A stretch of 64,000 nucleotides of DNA from Candidatus Moanabacter tarae. GTDB taxonomy: Bacteria; Verrucomicrobiota; Verrucomicrobiia; Opitutales; UBA2987. This document shows, piece by piece, positions 18,332-26,813 of the stretch (position 1 is its first letter; each line of letters opens with the position of its first letter). The DNA is taken from assembly GCA_003226295.1 (NCBI GenBank), contig CP029803.1, forward strand, positions 2,113,001 through 2,177,000. Reading direction: 5' to 3'. Under the pieces are notes generated by a model. The model saw only the letters and a list, made by a program, of their open reading frames with translations, searched no databases and was not told the origin of the DNA. Made by a program: the position numbers and the translations under genes.

Positions 18332-18819
18332 GGAATCTCCCATTCTAAGTTCTAAACTTGACAATACAGAGGTCGATAAACTGCGTTAGCAAACACTCTT
18401 AAAATACTCAGCCTCCTGAAAATTCCGCAAGGGAATTTCACTCAAAGTCTCAAAACAGTTACCCACCAAATTATCAAATTGAGATTCTCTCTCTAGTCGC
18501 AGTAGAATTTTTTGCGCTGGAAAAACATATTTTGACTCTGTCGCTTACACATTCCACAAGAAGATAAATGCCTCGAGATCCCTCTCAAAGAGAACCCCAC
18601 CCAGTAAGACCCGTTCCCGGCTCTATGCAGAAGTCCACGGAATTAACTGTGACGAAGAATGGGAAACCGTCTGGACATCGACAACATTTCCTGACGGGGC
18701 GGAATAATTCCACCCTCCTTCAACTTCCGTGGTCGTTAATTCTGAACATACGCGCCGCTTTGCAAAAAACCGATTGCCTTTCCATCTGGCGGCCCTCATA
18801 TTTTCTCCGGAGCTGAGCG
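18332..18819. other. Long region between an SDR gene and panB
   Basis: These 488 bases hold the divergent promoters. A 7-bp inverted repeat (AAATTCC/GGAATTT) lies at 18421-18439. Several + strand frames are locally protein-like: one from about 18490 to 18707, another crossing into panB, and an 82-codon frame (18568-18816) that ends 3 bases before the panB ATG. None has a recognisable family. The mixture suggests a decayed gene or chance. Confidence 0.35.
18421..18439. promoter_or_regulatory. Short inverted repeat upstream of an SDR gene
   Basis: AAATTCC and GGAATTT, separated by 5 bases, form a perfect dyad about 90 bases upstream of the SDR start at 18331. It could be an operator. The AT-rich arms make chance plausible. 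Confidence 0.25.
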
Positions 18820-19641
18820 ATGAATCCGCAGAGTCGAGAAAGTCAGGTTTCGATTAATACCCTTTTCGGAATGAAAAAGCGGGGAGAGAAATTCGCCGCC
18901 CTGACGGTATATGACGCTTGTTTCGCCGATTTGATCAGTTCTGTCGGTATTGAAGTGATGTTGGTGGGAGATTCTCTTGGCATGGTCCTCCAAGGACACG
19001 ACAGCACGTTACCTGTCACGTTGGAAAATATGGTGTACCACATGCATTGTGTTCGAACCGGCAACCGCGGCAGCCTTATCATGGCTGATCTACCATTTAT
19101 GAGCTATGCTTCTGAAGGACAGTCTTTGGAGAGCGCCGCCGCCCTGATGCGCGCCGGTGCCCACATCGTTAAGCTCGAAGGTGGAGCCTGGCTCGCGAGC
19201 TCCACCCGACTCCTTACCGAAAGAGGTATTCCGGTATGCGCTCACATGGGGCTTACGCCACAGTCGGTGAACCGCTTTGGAGGTTATCGCGTTCAGGGCC
19301 GAGATCCGGGAAAAGCGAATGCGATGCTGGAGGAGGCCTTAGTTCTTCAGGAAGCGGGAGCAGTCCTAATTTTGCTCGAATGCGTACCTGTCAAACTGGG
19401 ACGCGAGATCGCCGAATGCCTGGAGATACCTGTAATCGGTATAGGAGCCGGACCTCACACCGACGGGCAAATCATGGTGATGCACGACTTGTTAGGTATT
19501 ACACCCTCCTCGATAAAAATACCAAAATTCGTAAAGAACTTTCTGGCGGAAAGCGAGGAAGGCGTAAGAGGCGCATTCAAAGCCTATGCAAATGCGGTTT
19601 ACAAAGGGAGTTTTCCAGCCCCAGAACACTGCTTTACCTAA
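18820..19641 (+). CDS. panB: 3-methyl-2-oxobutanoate hydroxymethyltransferase
   Basis: The 273-residue protein matches PanB throughout. It has LTVYDACFADLISSVGIEVMLVGDSLGMVLQG (about residues 27-58) with the Mg-binding Asp, then VTLENMVYH, VKLEGG, AHMGLTPQSVN and IGIGAGPHTDGQIMVMHDLLG. PanB transfers a hydroxymethyl group from methylene-tetrahydrofolate to 2-oxoisovalerate, giving ketopantoate, the first step of pantothenate synthesis. panC follows 28 bases downstream, so this is a small vitamin operon. The length is normal. Confidence 0.97.
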   Translation: MNPQSRESQVSINTLFGMKKRGEKFAALTVYDACFADLISSVGIEVMLVGDSLGMVLQGHDSTLPVTLENMVYHMHCVRTGNRGSLIMADLPFMSYASEGQSLESAAALMRAGAHIVKLEGGAWLASSTRLLTERGIPVCAHMGLTPQSVNRFGGYRVQGRDPGKANAMLEEALVLQEAGAVLILLECVPVKLGREIAECLEIPVIGIGAGPHTDGQIMVMHDLLGITPSSIKIPKFVKNFLAESEEGVRGAFKAYANAVYKGSFPAPEHCFT

Positions 19642-19669
19642 CCGAAAAATTTCGTGAGAGAAGAAATAA

Positions 19670-20515
19670 ATGGTGACAATCGAGAGAATCGAAGACTTTC
19701 GCAATTTCTTCCATACCCGGAGGCAGGGAGAAAAAGTTGGAATTGTTCCAACCATGGGCAACCTGCACAAGGGTCATCTTGCACTAGTTGAAGCGGCACG
19801 GAAGAACTGCACATCGGTAGTTACCACCATTTTTGTCAATCCGATCCAATTCGGTGAAGGAGAAGACTACGCCGACTACCCTAGAACATTTGAGAAAGAT
19901 CAAATGAAATTGAACGGACTGGAGGTTGACGTTCTCTTTGCGCCTTCAGTTGATGAGATCTATCCTGGGGGGCCAGATCACCAAACTACTATCACCGTTC
20001 CCGTCCTATCCTCAATCCTTTGTGGTAGCAATAGGCCTATTCACTTCGATGGTGTCGCCACTGTAGTGGCCAAGCTCTTTAACATCGTCCAGCCGGACGT
20101 AGCCTACTTTGGCGAAAAGGATTGGCAACAGCTCATTCTTATCCGCACGATGGTCCAGCAATTGAGCATGCCTATCGACATCATCGGAGTTCCAACTGTC
20201 CGTGAAAACGACGGACTTGCACTCTCTAGCCGAAATCTCTACCTGTCTGGAAGGGAAAGACCGATTGCGCCTATCCTTCACCAAACGCTGCAGGAACTAC
20301 AAGGAGAAGTCTCGAAACGAGTCAAAACCTTCTCCGCGTTGGAAGGGGATGCTATGAGGAGACTGAGGAAGGCTGGTTTCGAACCCGACTATGTCGCTAT
20401 TCTCGACGCCTCCACTCTTCTCTCCCCATCCAAATTCACCCAATCGCTTCGAATTCTGGTTGCTGCTAGACTTGGCCAGACTCGACTTATCGACAATATC
20501 TCAGCGAAAATTTGA
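19670..20515 (+). CDS. panC: Pantothenate synthetase
   Basis: This 281-residue protein has the PanC landmarks PTMGNLHKGHLALVE (ATP-binding HxGH region, about residues 28-42), TTIFVNPIQFGEGEDY (about 50-65), YFGEKDWQQL (about 146-155) and the KMSKS-like segment GLALSSRNLYL (about 182-192). It joins pantoate and beta-alanine with ATP to make pantothenate in the cytoplasm. It is directly downstream of panB. A panD gene for beta-alanine is not in the window. Confidence 0.97.
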   Translation: MVTIERIEDFRNFFHTRRQGEKVGIVPTMGNLHKGHLALVEAARKNCTSVVTTIFVNPIQFGEGEDYADYPRTFEKDQMKLNGLEVDVLFAPSVDEIYPGGPDHQTTITVPVLSSILCGSNRPIHFDGVATVVAKLFNIVQPDVAYFGEKDWQQLILIRTMVQQLSMPIDIIGVPTVRENDGLALSSRNLYLSGRERPIAPILHQTLQELQGEVSKRVKTFSALEGDAMRRLRKAGFEPDYVAILDASTLLSPSKFTQSLRILVAARLGQTRLIDNISAKI

Positions 20516-20699
20516 TTTCAACTGCTGCTCGGGAAAGCAGATCCCCTTAATTCTGAATCCAAAGCGAGAAAGATCTAGTTTTTGATTAAAGAGAGGAAAT
20601 TCGATTCATGACATATAATAGTTTCTTTGGTCCCCGGCTGACGGACTCCTAGTCCAATCATTCTTGCACCAAGGGAAGAACTGTATCTTTATCGGAGCC

Positions 20700-20728
20700 C
20701 GTCAATAGCGGCAGGGCCACTATTGACG
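20700..20728 (+). promoter_or_regulatory. Perfect 9-bp hairpin next to a start codon
   Basis: CGTCAATAG (20700-20708) and CTATTGACG (20720-20728) are perfect inverted copies around an 11-base loop. The structure ends 7 bases before the ATG at 20736. In an RNA it would occupy the ribosome-binding zone of the nucleotidyltransferase gene, so it may limit translation. A DNA operator is the alternative. Confidence 0.4.
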
Positions 20729-20735
20729 AAGCATT

Positions 20736-21356
20736 ATGAATAAGGCAGGACGTCCCGGAACAAATCCTACACTCGAATCCGTTCGCGCAAGCCGCCTGCC
20801 AGCGATCTGGTCCATGCCTGATCTTTCTCTCAGATCGATTCTAGAACCGAAACCAGTTGGCCTACTCGCTGGCGCCTTTAACCCCCTCCATGCTGGCCAT
20901 CTCCAGCTCGCCCAAGCTGCTGCTCTCTTCCTAAATGGAGATGTTTTTTTCGAGCTCTCAATCGTCAACGTCGACAAACCGCCTCTGGACCTTCCGACAA
21001 TTGAGTCCCGTCGCCGACAATTCCCTAATCCAGTGCTTCTGACCGCTGCCCCCCGGTTCTATGAGAAAGCCGCAATTGCCAACAACACTACTTTCATCAT
21101 CGGCGTCGACACTTTAGAAAGGATTATTCACCATCGCTATTACGATCGTGAATCTGCTCTAAACTCCGCCCTCGTTTCCATCAGGAACCATGGATGCCGA
21201 TTCCTTGTCGCAGGTAGGAAACTCTCCCAAAAATACGAAACTCTCTCCGACATCTCAATACCAGAACAATTTGCTGATCTTTTCGAAGCCCTTCCTGAAA
21301 GCCGCTTCCGTTCAGAGCTTTCCTCCACTCTCATCCGACAGCAACGGGAGGAATAG
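20736..21356 (+). CDS. Cytidylyltransferase-fold nucleotidyltransferase, NadD-like
   Basis: The 206-residue protein has GLLAGAFNPLHAGHLQLAQ (about residues 42-60), the G-x-F-x-P-x-H-x-G-H motif of adenylyl/cytidylyltransferases, and ELSSTLIRQ near the C-terminus, which matches the S-S-T-x-I-R motif. The family includes nicotinate-nucleotide and pantetheine-phosphate adenylyltransferases. The N-terminal 40 residues before the motif are longer than usual for NadD, so the true start may be internal. It follows panBC by 220 bases. A cofactor (NAD) role is likely, but the substrate is not proven. Confidence 0.75.
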   Translation: MNKAGRPGTNPTLESVRASRLPAIWSMPDLSLRSILEPKPVGLLAGAFNPLHAGHLQLAQAAALFLNGDVFFELSIVNVDKPPLDLPTIESRRRQFPNPVLLTAAPRFYEKAAIANNTTFIIGVDTLERIIHHRYYDRESALNSALVSIRNHGCRFLVAGRKLSQKYETLSDISIPEQFADLFEALPESRFRSELSSTLIRQQREE

Positions 21357-21622
21357 GCACTCTGACAATCGGACGGTACCAGCATGTAATTGTGCATCGT
21401 TATCAAGTTTTCTAATAAGGGCTCTACAAGTGGATCTTTGTTAGAGAACACTAAAGCTCAGTCGTCATATTAGTCTAAAGCGAGGTATCCTCACTCTTGC
21501 ACAAATGATTGGGGATATTTTCCGACTCCTTTTTTTGATTTTCAGGTTTTGCCTTAAAAAATTAAACCCCAGTTCGCAGCTTAAAATAGGGAATTTACGA
21601 GAGTCAGGCCTCAAATACTAGA

Positions 21623-22978
21623 TTAGCTAACCTTAATTTCCAGGTGTTCTATCACCACTTTCTTCAGTGATTCCATCGCTCCGTTCAGCGTCCTGACATC
21701 CGTCGCCTCAACTAGCAATCGGATTTTTGGCTCCGTCCCAGAGTACCGGATTAGTATACGTCCTTCACCTGCCATTGAGTCTTCAATTTTATCGACGCAA
21801 TTTTTCAATTCCGGAATTTCTTCAAGCGGAATCTTTTCCTCCACTGACAGGTTACACTGAACCTGGGGATACAATTCAAAACCACATCGCAATTGTGAAA
21901 GAGGTTTCTTGTTTTCCAGGAGGACTTCGATAATACGGAGAGCTGCCATCAGACCGTCTCCAGTCGAAGTAATATCACCTAACACAAAATGGCCCGATGC
22001 TTCGCCGCCTAGGGTATATCCACCCCCAAGCATTGCTTCTGTAACGTTGCGATCTCCTACCGCTACACGTTCGACCCGTGCACCCGCTTTTTCGAGAGCC
22101 TTGTCCAATCCAAGACTACTAACAATCGTTGTGACCAGGGTCTTCCCTGGAAGCTTGTTCTTCTTAAGGGCGTCAATCGCCAAAATGGTAAGAATTTCAT
22201 CACCTTTTAGCACCGCACCGGATTCATCACAAAAGACCACTCGATCCCCGTCACCATCGTGAGCAATCCCGAGATTAGCCCCCTCCAGACGTACTCTCTC
22301 TCCCAATACCTCAGGGTACTCGCTGCCAACGCCAGCATTTATATTTTCACCGTTGGGGGCATCACCGATTGTGACAACCATAGCGCCGTAGCTACGCAAC
22401 ACATTTGGAGTAGAATTAACGGTAGCACCATGAGCGGTGTCGACCACAATTTTCCAACCACGAAGACAATTGAGAGGAAGTAGGGATTCAGCGTATTCCC
22501 GATACTCATTGAGCCAATTAACTTCTTCGATTAACGGTTCCCCCCTCGAAACATCGTCTTTTGTCTCAACCGCAATAAGTTCCTCAATCCGCTCCTCTAC
22601 TTCATCCTCAATCTTATACCCACCGGAAGAAAAGAACTTGATTCCGTTATCCGTATACGGATTGTGAGAAGCAGTCACAACTACACCAAGATCCGCTTGT
22701 TTCTTTCTCATATACATTGACACAGCCGGGGTGGGCACCACACCCATCTTGGCGATCTTAATCCCAGAATCGGAGACACCTCGTATGAAGCCACTCTCTA
22801 ATTCGAGACCTGACTTTCGACTGTCTCTCCCAACAACAATCATCCGCTTGCGATTAGTTGCTTTCTCTCGCAAATATTTTCTCAAAGCTACTCCCAGCCT
22901 CTCAAAAAAAGCCGGATTCACCAACCGTCCGCCAAATTCGCCCCGAATTCCATCGGTCCCGAAATAGATTCTACTCAT
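21623..22978 (-). CDS. glmM: Phosphoglucosamine mutase
   Basis: The 451-residue protein begins YFGTDGIRGEFG and has the phosphoserine loop VVTASHNPYTDNGIKFF (Ser104). The metal-binding loop DGDGDRVVF and the C-terminal phosphate-binding RYSGTEPKIRLLVE follow. This is the GlmM subgroup of the phosphohexomutases, converting glucosamine 6-phosphate to glucosamine 1-phosphate for peptidoglycan and lipopolysaccharide. Its ATG overlaps the TGA of trpD (ATGA), so it is translationally coupled to that gene. The length is normal. Confidence 0.96.
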   Translation of the reverse strand: MSRIYFGTDGIRGEFGGRLVNPAFFERLGVALRKYLREKATNRKRMIVVGRDSRKSGLELESGFIRGVSDSGIKIAKMGVVPTPAVSMYMRKKQADLGVVVTASHNPYTDNGIKFFSSGGYKIEDEVEERIEELIAVETKDDVSRGEPLIEEVNWLNEYREYAESLLPLNCLRGWKIVVDTAHGATVNSTPNVLRSYGAMVVTIGDAPNGENINAGVGSEYPEVLGERVRLEGANLGIAHDGDGDRVVFCDESGAVLKGDEILTILAIDALKKNKLPGKTLVTTIVSSLGLDKALEKAGARVERVAVGDRNVTEAMLGGGYTLGGEASGHFVLGDITSTGDGLMAALRIIEVLLENKKPLSQLRCGFELYPQVQCNLSVEEKIPLEEIPELKNCVDKIEDSMAGEGRILIRYSGTEPKIRLLVEATDVRTLNGAMESLKKVVIEHLEIKVS

Positions 22979-24012
22979 CCGGCATAGAAGTCACGGGCCC
23001 GTTCGAGCCACTCTTTGACCGAACCACCGAGGAGTAGTTCCCGCGCTATTTTAAAACCATCTTTTCGTCCTACAACAAGGAATGCGGCTCCAGCATTCAG
23101 AACAATCGTATCAATGAGGCCAGCGGGGCCCGATCCATCAAGTATCCGTTTGAGTAAGGCTGCATTCTCTTTTCCGTCACCCCCAGCCAGATCGTTGACC
23201 GAGCAGCGGGTGAATCCTCTTGATTCCGGGCTCCAGTATCCGTCTAAATCTCGCAATTCGCCAAATCCGGCGACGCGGTTTTGGCCTGCACAGGACAATT
23301 CATCCATTCCTTTACCATTCGGCAGTTCCCCATGCACAACGACTCCGCTCCGTAATCCAAGAGACTCATGCGCTTCCGCCAAGGGTTTGACCCACTCCGC
23401 AGCGAATACACCCGTCATTTGCCTTGCTGGGCACGAGGGGTTGATAAGCGGGCCAAGGATATTAAAAATGGTTCTTCTGCCTTCCGCCGCAAGCTTACGC
23501 CGAACTGGCATGATTGCTTTGAAAGCGGGATGAAATGCAGGCGCAAAGAAATAACAGAAATTCAACTCCATTGCAGATTGTCGAATTTTTTTCGGTTCAG
23601 CCTCAATCTCGATTCCCAGTGCGGTGAGAAGATCGGCACTCCCACTCTTCGAGGTAACAGATCGATTGCCATGTTTCAGAATAGGAATTCCTCCAGCTGC
23701 AAGAACAAAGGCTGTGGTTGTAGAAATATTAAAACTTCCGGAATGGTCGCCTCCTGTCCCAACTACATCCAACGCTCTTTCCGCGAATTCAGTAAGTCCT
23801 GGATCCATCGCTAATTCCCGGAATGTAGCCGCAAAGGTCGCCACTTCTTCCGGTGTTTCTCCCTTATCGGCAAGGGCAATCAGGAAATCTCCAGCATCAC
23901 TGTCATTAATCTTACCAGAAGCTAGAATCCTTGCCGCTGCCCCAGCTTCACTGCTGGACAGTCCGTTTCCCTGCTTGAGTTTCTCCGTGAGATCGTTGAG
24001 ATCCTCGATCAT
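22975..24012 (-). CDS. trpD: Anthranilate phosphoribosyltransferase
   Basis: The 345-residue protein carries VVGTGGDHSGSFNISTTTAFVLAAGG (about residues 84-109), the PRPP-binding signature, then KHGNRSVTSKSGSADLLTALG, and NILGPLINPSCP further on. TrpD joins anthranilate and PRPP in the second step of tryptophan synthesis. No other trp genes are present. It instead overlaps glmM by four bases, an unusual pairing of amino acid and cell wall genes. The length and motifs are complete. Confidence 0.96.
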   Translation of the reverse strand: MIEDLNDLTEKLKQGNGLSSSEAGAAARILASGKINDSDAGDFLIALADKGETPEEVATFAATFRELAMDPGLTEFAERALDVVGTGGDHSGSFNISTTTAFVLAAGGIPILKHGNRSVTSKSGSADLLTALGIEIEAEPKKIRQSAMELNFCYFFAPAFHPAFKAIMPVRRKLAAEGRRTIFNILGPLINPSCPARQMTGVFAAEWVKPLAEAHESLGLRSGVVVHGELPNGKGMDELSCAGQNRVAGFGELRDLDGYWSPESRGFTRCSVNDLAGGDGKENAALLKRILDGSGPAGLIDTIVLNAGAAFLVVGRKDGFKIARELLLGGSVKEWLERARDFYAG

Positions 24013-24134
24013 CCCTATAACCTTTCAAACTCACGTTACCCGATGACCGCCGTAGTTTGCAAGCGATGAAAAGACTCACTCAGACAAAAAGGAATATCGT
24101 CAGGAAAGGGGAATTCCACTAATTGGAACGGCTC

Positions 24135-25181
24135 ATGCGGACAGTCTGTCTCCTAATTTTGCTCACCGGGGGTCAACTCTGCTCGACTGAGCCAATGGAA
24201 CCGCCCCTAGCAAAAGGATTGGGCCTGGAGGAAAACGATCCTCTCGTTTCAAAATCCTATGGACCAGCAAATGATCTTCCAAGTTTCAGAATTAAGGAAG
24301 CAATGCTCCTAGGTCTGGTCGAGGGAATCACGGAATTCCTACCCATTTCTTCAACCGGACATCTCATTTTAGCCAACCACTTTCTTGGTCTGACCCAGAC
24401 CGATGCATCTATTCCAGATTGGAACCATAATGATCCCTATCAAAGGGTTAATCCGAGTTCTATGGGAGAAGCCCTCGATGCATACATCATCGTAATTCAA
24501 TTCGGGGCTATAATCGCAGTGGCTTTACTTTACCGTTCTAAAATTCGATCAATAATTCTAGGTCTTCTCGGAAGGAATCAAGAAGGCCTGTTCCTGGCGC
24601 GAAATTTGGCGCTCGCTTTTTTTCCAGTCGCCGCAATAGGACTCATCTTCCATTCTGTTATCACCTTCTACTTTTTTAATATTGCCCCGGTAATTTTGGC
24701 ACTATTCCTCGGAGGGATCCTTATGTTATTAGTGGAAAATTGGCGGAAACGCAGAATCCGGCCTGACCAACTTGAAAGACCCAACTACGGACCCGAGCTT
24801 TATCAGCTATCTTCCCGTCAATCTCTCCTCATCGGATTATTTCAATGTGCGGCCCTCTGGCCCGGTACCAGCCGTTCGATGATCACCATCGTTGGAGGCT
24901 ACACGGTCGGACTCAGCCCTTCTCGCGCTGCCGAATTTAGTTTTCTCCTCAGCCTGCCAACCCTGAGTACAGCAGCTCTCTATAAGATACTCAAGGTCGG
25001 GCCAGAAATGTACACTGAACTTGGATGGACTCCCATTCTTTTCGGTATGGGAATTGCAGCTCTCTCCGCCGCCATAGCTGTAAAATGGATGATTTCCTAT
25101 CTCGCAAAACACGGCCTCATTTTATTTGCCTACTATCGAATTGCCCTTGCTTTCTCCCTCGCTATAATCCTATTTCAGTAG
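24135..25181 (+). CDS. uppP: Undecaprenyl-diphosphatase (BacA/UppP type)
   Basis: A polytopic membrane protein of about 348 residues. It has LLGLVEGITEFLPISSTGHLILANHFLGL (motif 1 with catalytic Glu, about residues 56-84) and LWPGTSRSMITIVGGYTVGLSPSRAAEFSFLLS (motif 2 with catalytic Arg/Ser, about 242-274). It recycles undecaprenyl pyrophosphate to the monophosphate carrier for cell wall synthesis. It has an N-terminal extension of about 50 residues before the first family helix, which starts with a signal-like hydrophobic stretch. The ATG at 24135 is chosen; a TTG at 24123 is possible. Confidence 0.93.
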   Translation: MRTVCLLILLTGGQLCSTEPMEPPLAKGLGLEENDPLVSKSYGPANDLPSFRIKEAMLLGLVEGITEFLPISSTGHLILANHFLGLTQTDASIPDWNHNDPYQRVNPSSMGEALDAYIIVIQFGAIIAVALLYRSKIRSIILGLLGRNQEGLFLARNLALAFFPVAAIGLIFHSVITFYFFNIAPVILALFLGGILMLLVENWRKRRIRPDQLERPNYGPELYQLSSRQSLLIGLFQCAALWPGTSRSMITIVGGYTVGLSPSRAAEFSFLLSLPTLSTAALYKILKVGPEMYTELGWTPILFGMGIAALSAAIAVKWMISYLAKHGLILFAYYRIALAFSLAIILFQ

Positions 25182-25280
25182 TCAATTCATATCTTGACGC
25201 GCCAGACGGCCAACTTAGAATGCCCGCTTTTCACTTAATTAACGGCTTCAAGGAAACAGTAATCAAACGACGGATCACTC

Positions 25281-25460
25281 ATGGCAGTTCCGAAAAGAAA
25301 ACATTCAAAACAGAGAAGTCGAAAGCGACGGGGAGCCAATCGTTTTCGAGCTCCACAGCTTTCAAAGGATCCAACAGACGATACACTCTTCCGCCCCCAC
25401 AGGGTGAATCCTGCAAACGGAATGTATCGAGGCCGACAAGTCCTTGATCTGGAGGCATAG
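25281..25460 (+). CDS. rpmF: 50S ribosomal protein L32
   Basis: A 59-residue basic protein starting MAVPKRKHSKQRSRKRRGAN and continuing LFRPHRVNPANGMYRGRQVL. This is L32 of the large ribosomal subunit. The zinc-ribbon cysteines of some L32 proteins are absent, so it is the Cys-free form. It lies upstream of plsX on the same strand, the classical rpmF-plsX pairing, but the YceD-like gene that often precedes rpmF is missing. Confidence 0.95.
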   Translation: MAVPKRKHSKQRSRKRRGANRFRAPQLSKDPTDDTLFRPHRVNPANGMYRGRQVLDLEA

Positions 25461-25626
25461 TCTACCCTGGAATCCTTGCTATCCAATCCTGCGTCCAAAG
25501 TATTCGGTTCTCAGTGAACCATCTTCATCTAAACACCATCGCGAGTCGGCTTTTTACAATCTAATCGCGCCTCAAAAGTTCAGATTCGGATTCCGTCCGC
25601 AAGGAACGTAAGCTCAATTACTCGGC

Positions 25627-26700
25627 ATGCAAATGGGCCAGCCTCAAGGCGAAACGAATATCGCTGTCGATGCAATGGGTGCCGACATGGGCACCGCTGA
25701 AGTTGTTCGTGGCGCAGCCATGGCGTTGGAGAGATTTGATGACATTGACGGAATCGTGTTGGTTGGGAAAAGGAAACTTCTAGAACGCCTGCTCAAAGTG
25801 GCCAAATTGTCCAATGAATCCAGGCTCAGTATTTGCCCTGCAACCGAAGTGATAGGAATGGAAGAGAAGCCAATCCAGAGCCTCAAGCGCAAGATAGACG
25901 CCTCTATGTTTCGGGCCATTGAATTGGTTAAGGAAGGAAGTTGCCAAGCCGCGGTTAGCTGTGGCAATACGGGTAGCTTAGTAGCCGGCAGTACAATAAA
26001 ACTAAGACCACTTAAAGGGATAGAGCGAGCCGCCATCGCTGAACCGATGCCATCCAAAGATCAGCATTTTGTCCTCATTGACGCAGGAGCTAATCCTACC
26101 GCAAAACCCAATCACCTGGTCCATAATGCTATCCTTGGAAAGCACTACGCTCGAGTCATCCTCGGGAAAGCTAATCCCAGAATCGGCCTCCTGAGTAACG
26201 GAACTGAAGAGGGCAAAGGGAATGAGCTGACCCTAGGAACCCACAGGCTGCTGAAGAGAATCACAGCAATTGTTGATTATCGCGGACTCATCGAAGGGCT
26301 CGACGTCTTCAGCAATAAAGTCGACGTAATTGTCTGTGATGGTTTTACAGGCAATGTCGTACTTAAGTCGTGTGAGTCTCTTGTCCTTTCAATGAAAGAC
26401 TTCTTTAAAGAAGAGGTTAACAAGAACCCGATTCGCCTTACCGGAGCCCTTCTATCTAAGGGTGTCTATCGCAATTTAAACGAACAGCTAAATCCGGATC
26501 AGTACGGGGGAGCGCCCTTACTGGGACTCGGGGGCCATGTCCTTAAGGCCCATGGTTCCAGCAATAAATTCGCTATAATGAACGCCATCGGCGCCGCCAA
26601 AAAAATCGCCGACACCGATATGAACGTACTAATATTGCAAGAGATTGAACAAGTAAATAAGTTGATCCACGGAGAGGAATTAGATGTCCTTCCAACGTGA
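25627..26700 (+). CDS. plsX: Phosphate acyltransferase PlsX
   Basis: The 357-residue protein begins near IAVDAMGADMGTAEVVRGA (usually D-A-M-G-G-D in the family) and has VSCGNTGSLVAG, LIDAGANPTAKPNHL, GLLSNGTEEGKGNE and CDGFTGNVVLKSCE, all PlsX blocks. PlsX makes acyl-phosphate from acyl-ACP for phospholipid synthesis at the membrane face. It follows rpmF after 166 bases. The usual downstream fabH is absent; fab genes lie at 59480-61816. The second Gly of the DAMGGD motif is Ala. Confidence 0.94.
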   Translation: MQMGQPQGETNIAVDAMGADMGTAEVVRGAAMALERFDDIDGIVLVGKRKLLERLLKVAKLSNESRLSICPATEVIGMEEKPIQSLKRKIDASMFRAIELVKEGSCQAAVSCGNTGSLVAGSTIKLRPLKGIERAAIAEPMPSKDQHFVLIDAGANPTAKPNHLVHNAILGKHYARVILGKANPRIGLLSNGTEEGKGNELTLGTHRLLKRITAIVDYRGLIEGLDVFSNKVDVIVCDGFTGNVVLKSCESLVLSMKDFFKEEVNKNPIRLTGALLSKGVYRNLNEQLNPDQYGGAPLLGLGGHVLKAHGSSNKFAIMNAIGAAKKIADTDMNVLILQEIEQVNKLIHGEELDVLPT

Positions 26701-26813
26701 ACCAAGCTAACTTCTGACCGGATCGAGACAAGGCAAATGGAAAAAGTCTTTTCACCATCCTTAAATGCCATGGGAGTCATACCTTGCATTGGAGTGTCCT
26801 TGGCAACAAGATT

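Noticed and set aside
18568-18816. An 82-codon + strand frame ending 3 bases before panB
   Set aside because: The spacing is suggestive, but the sequence is low in structure and no relative is recognised, so it is described only as part of the intergenic region.
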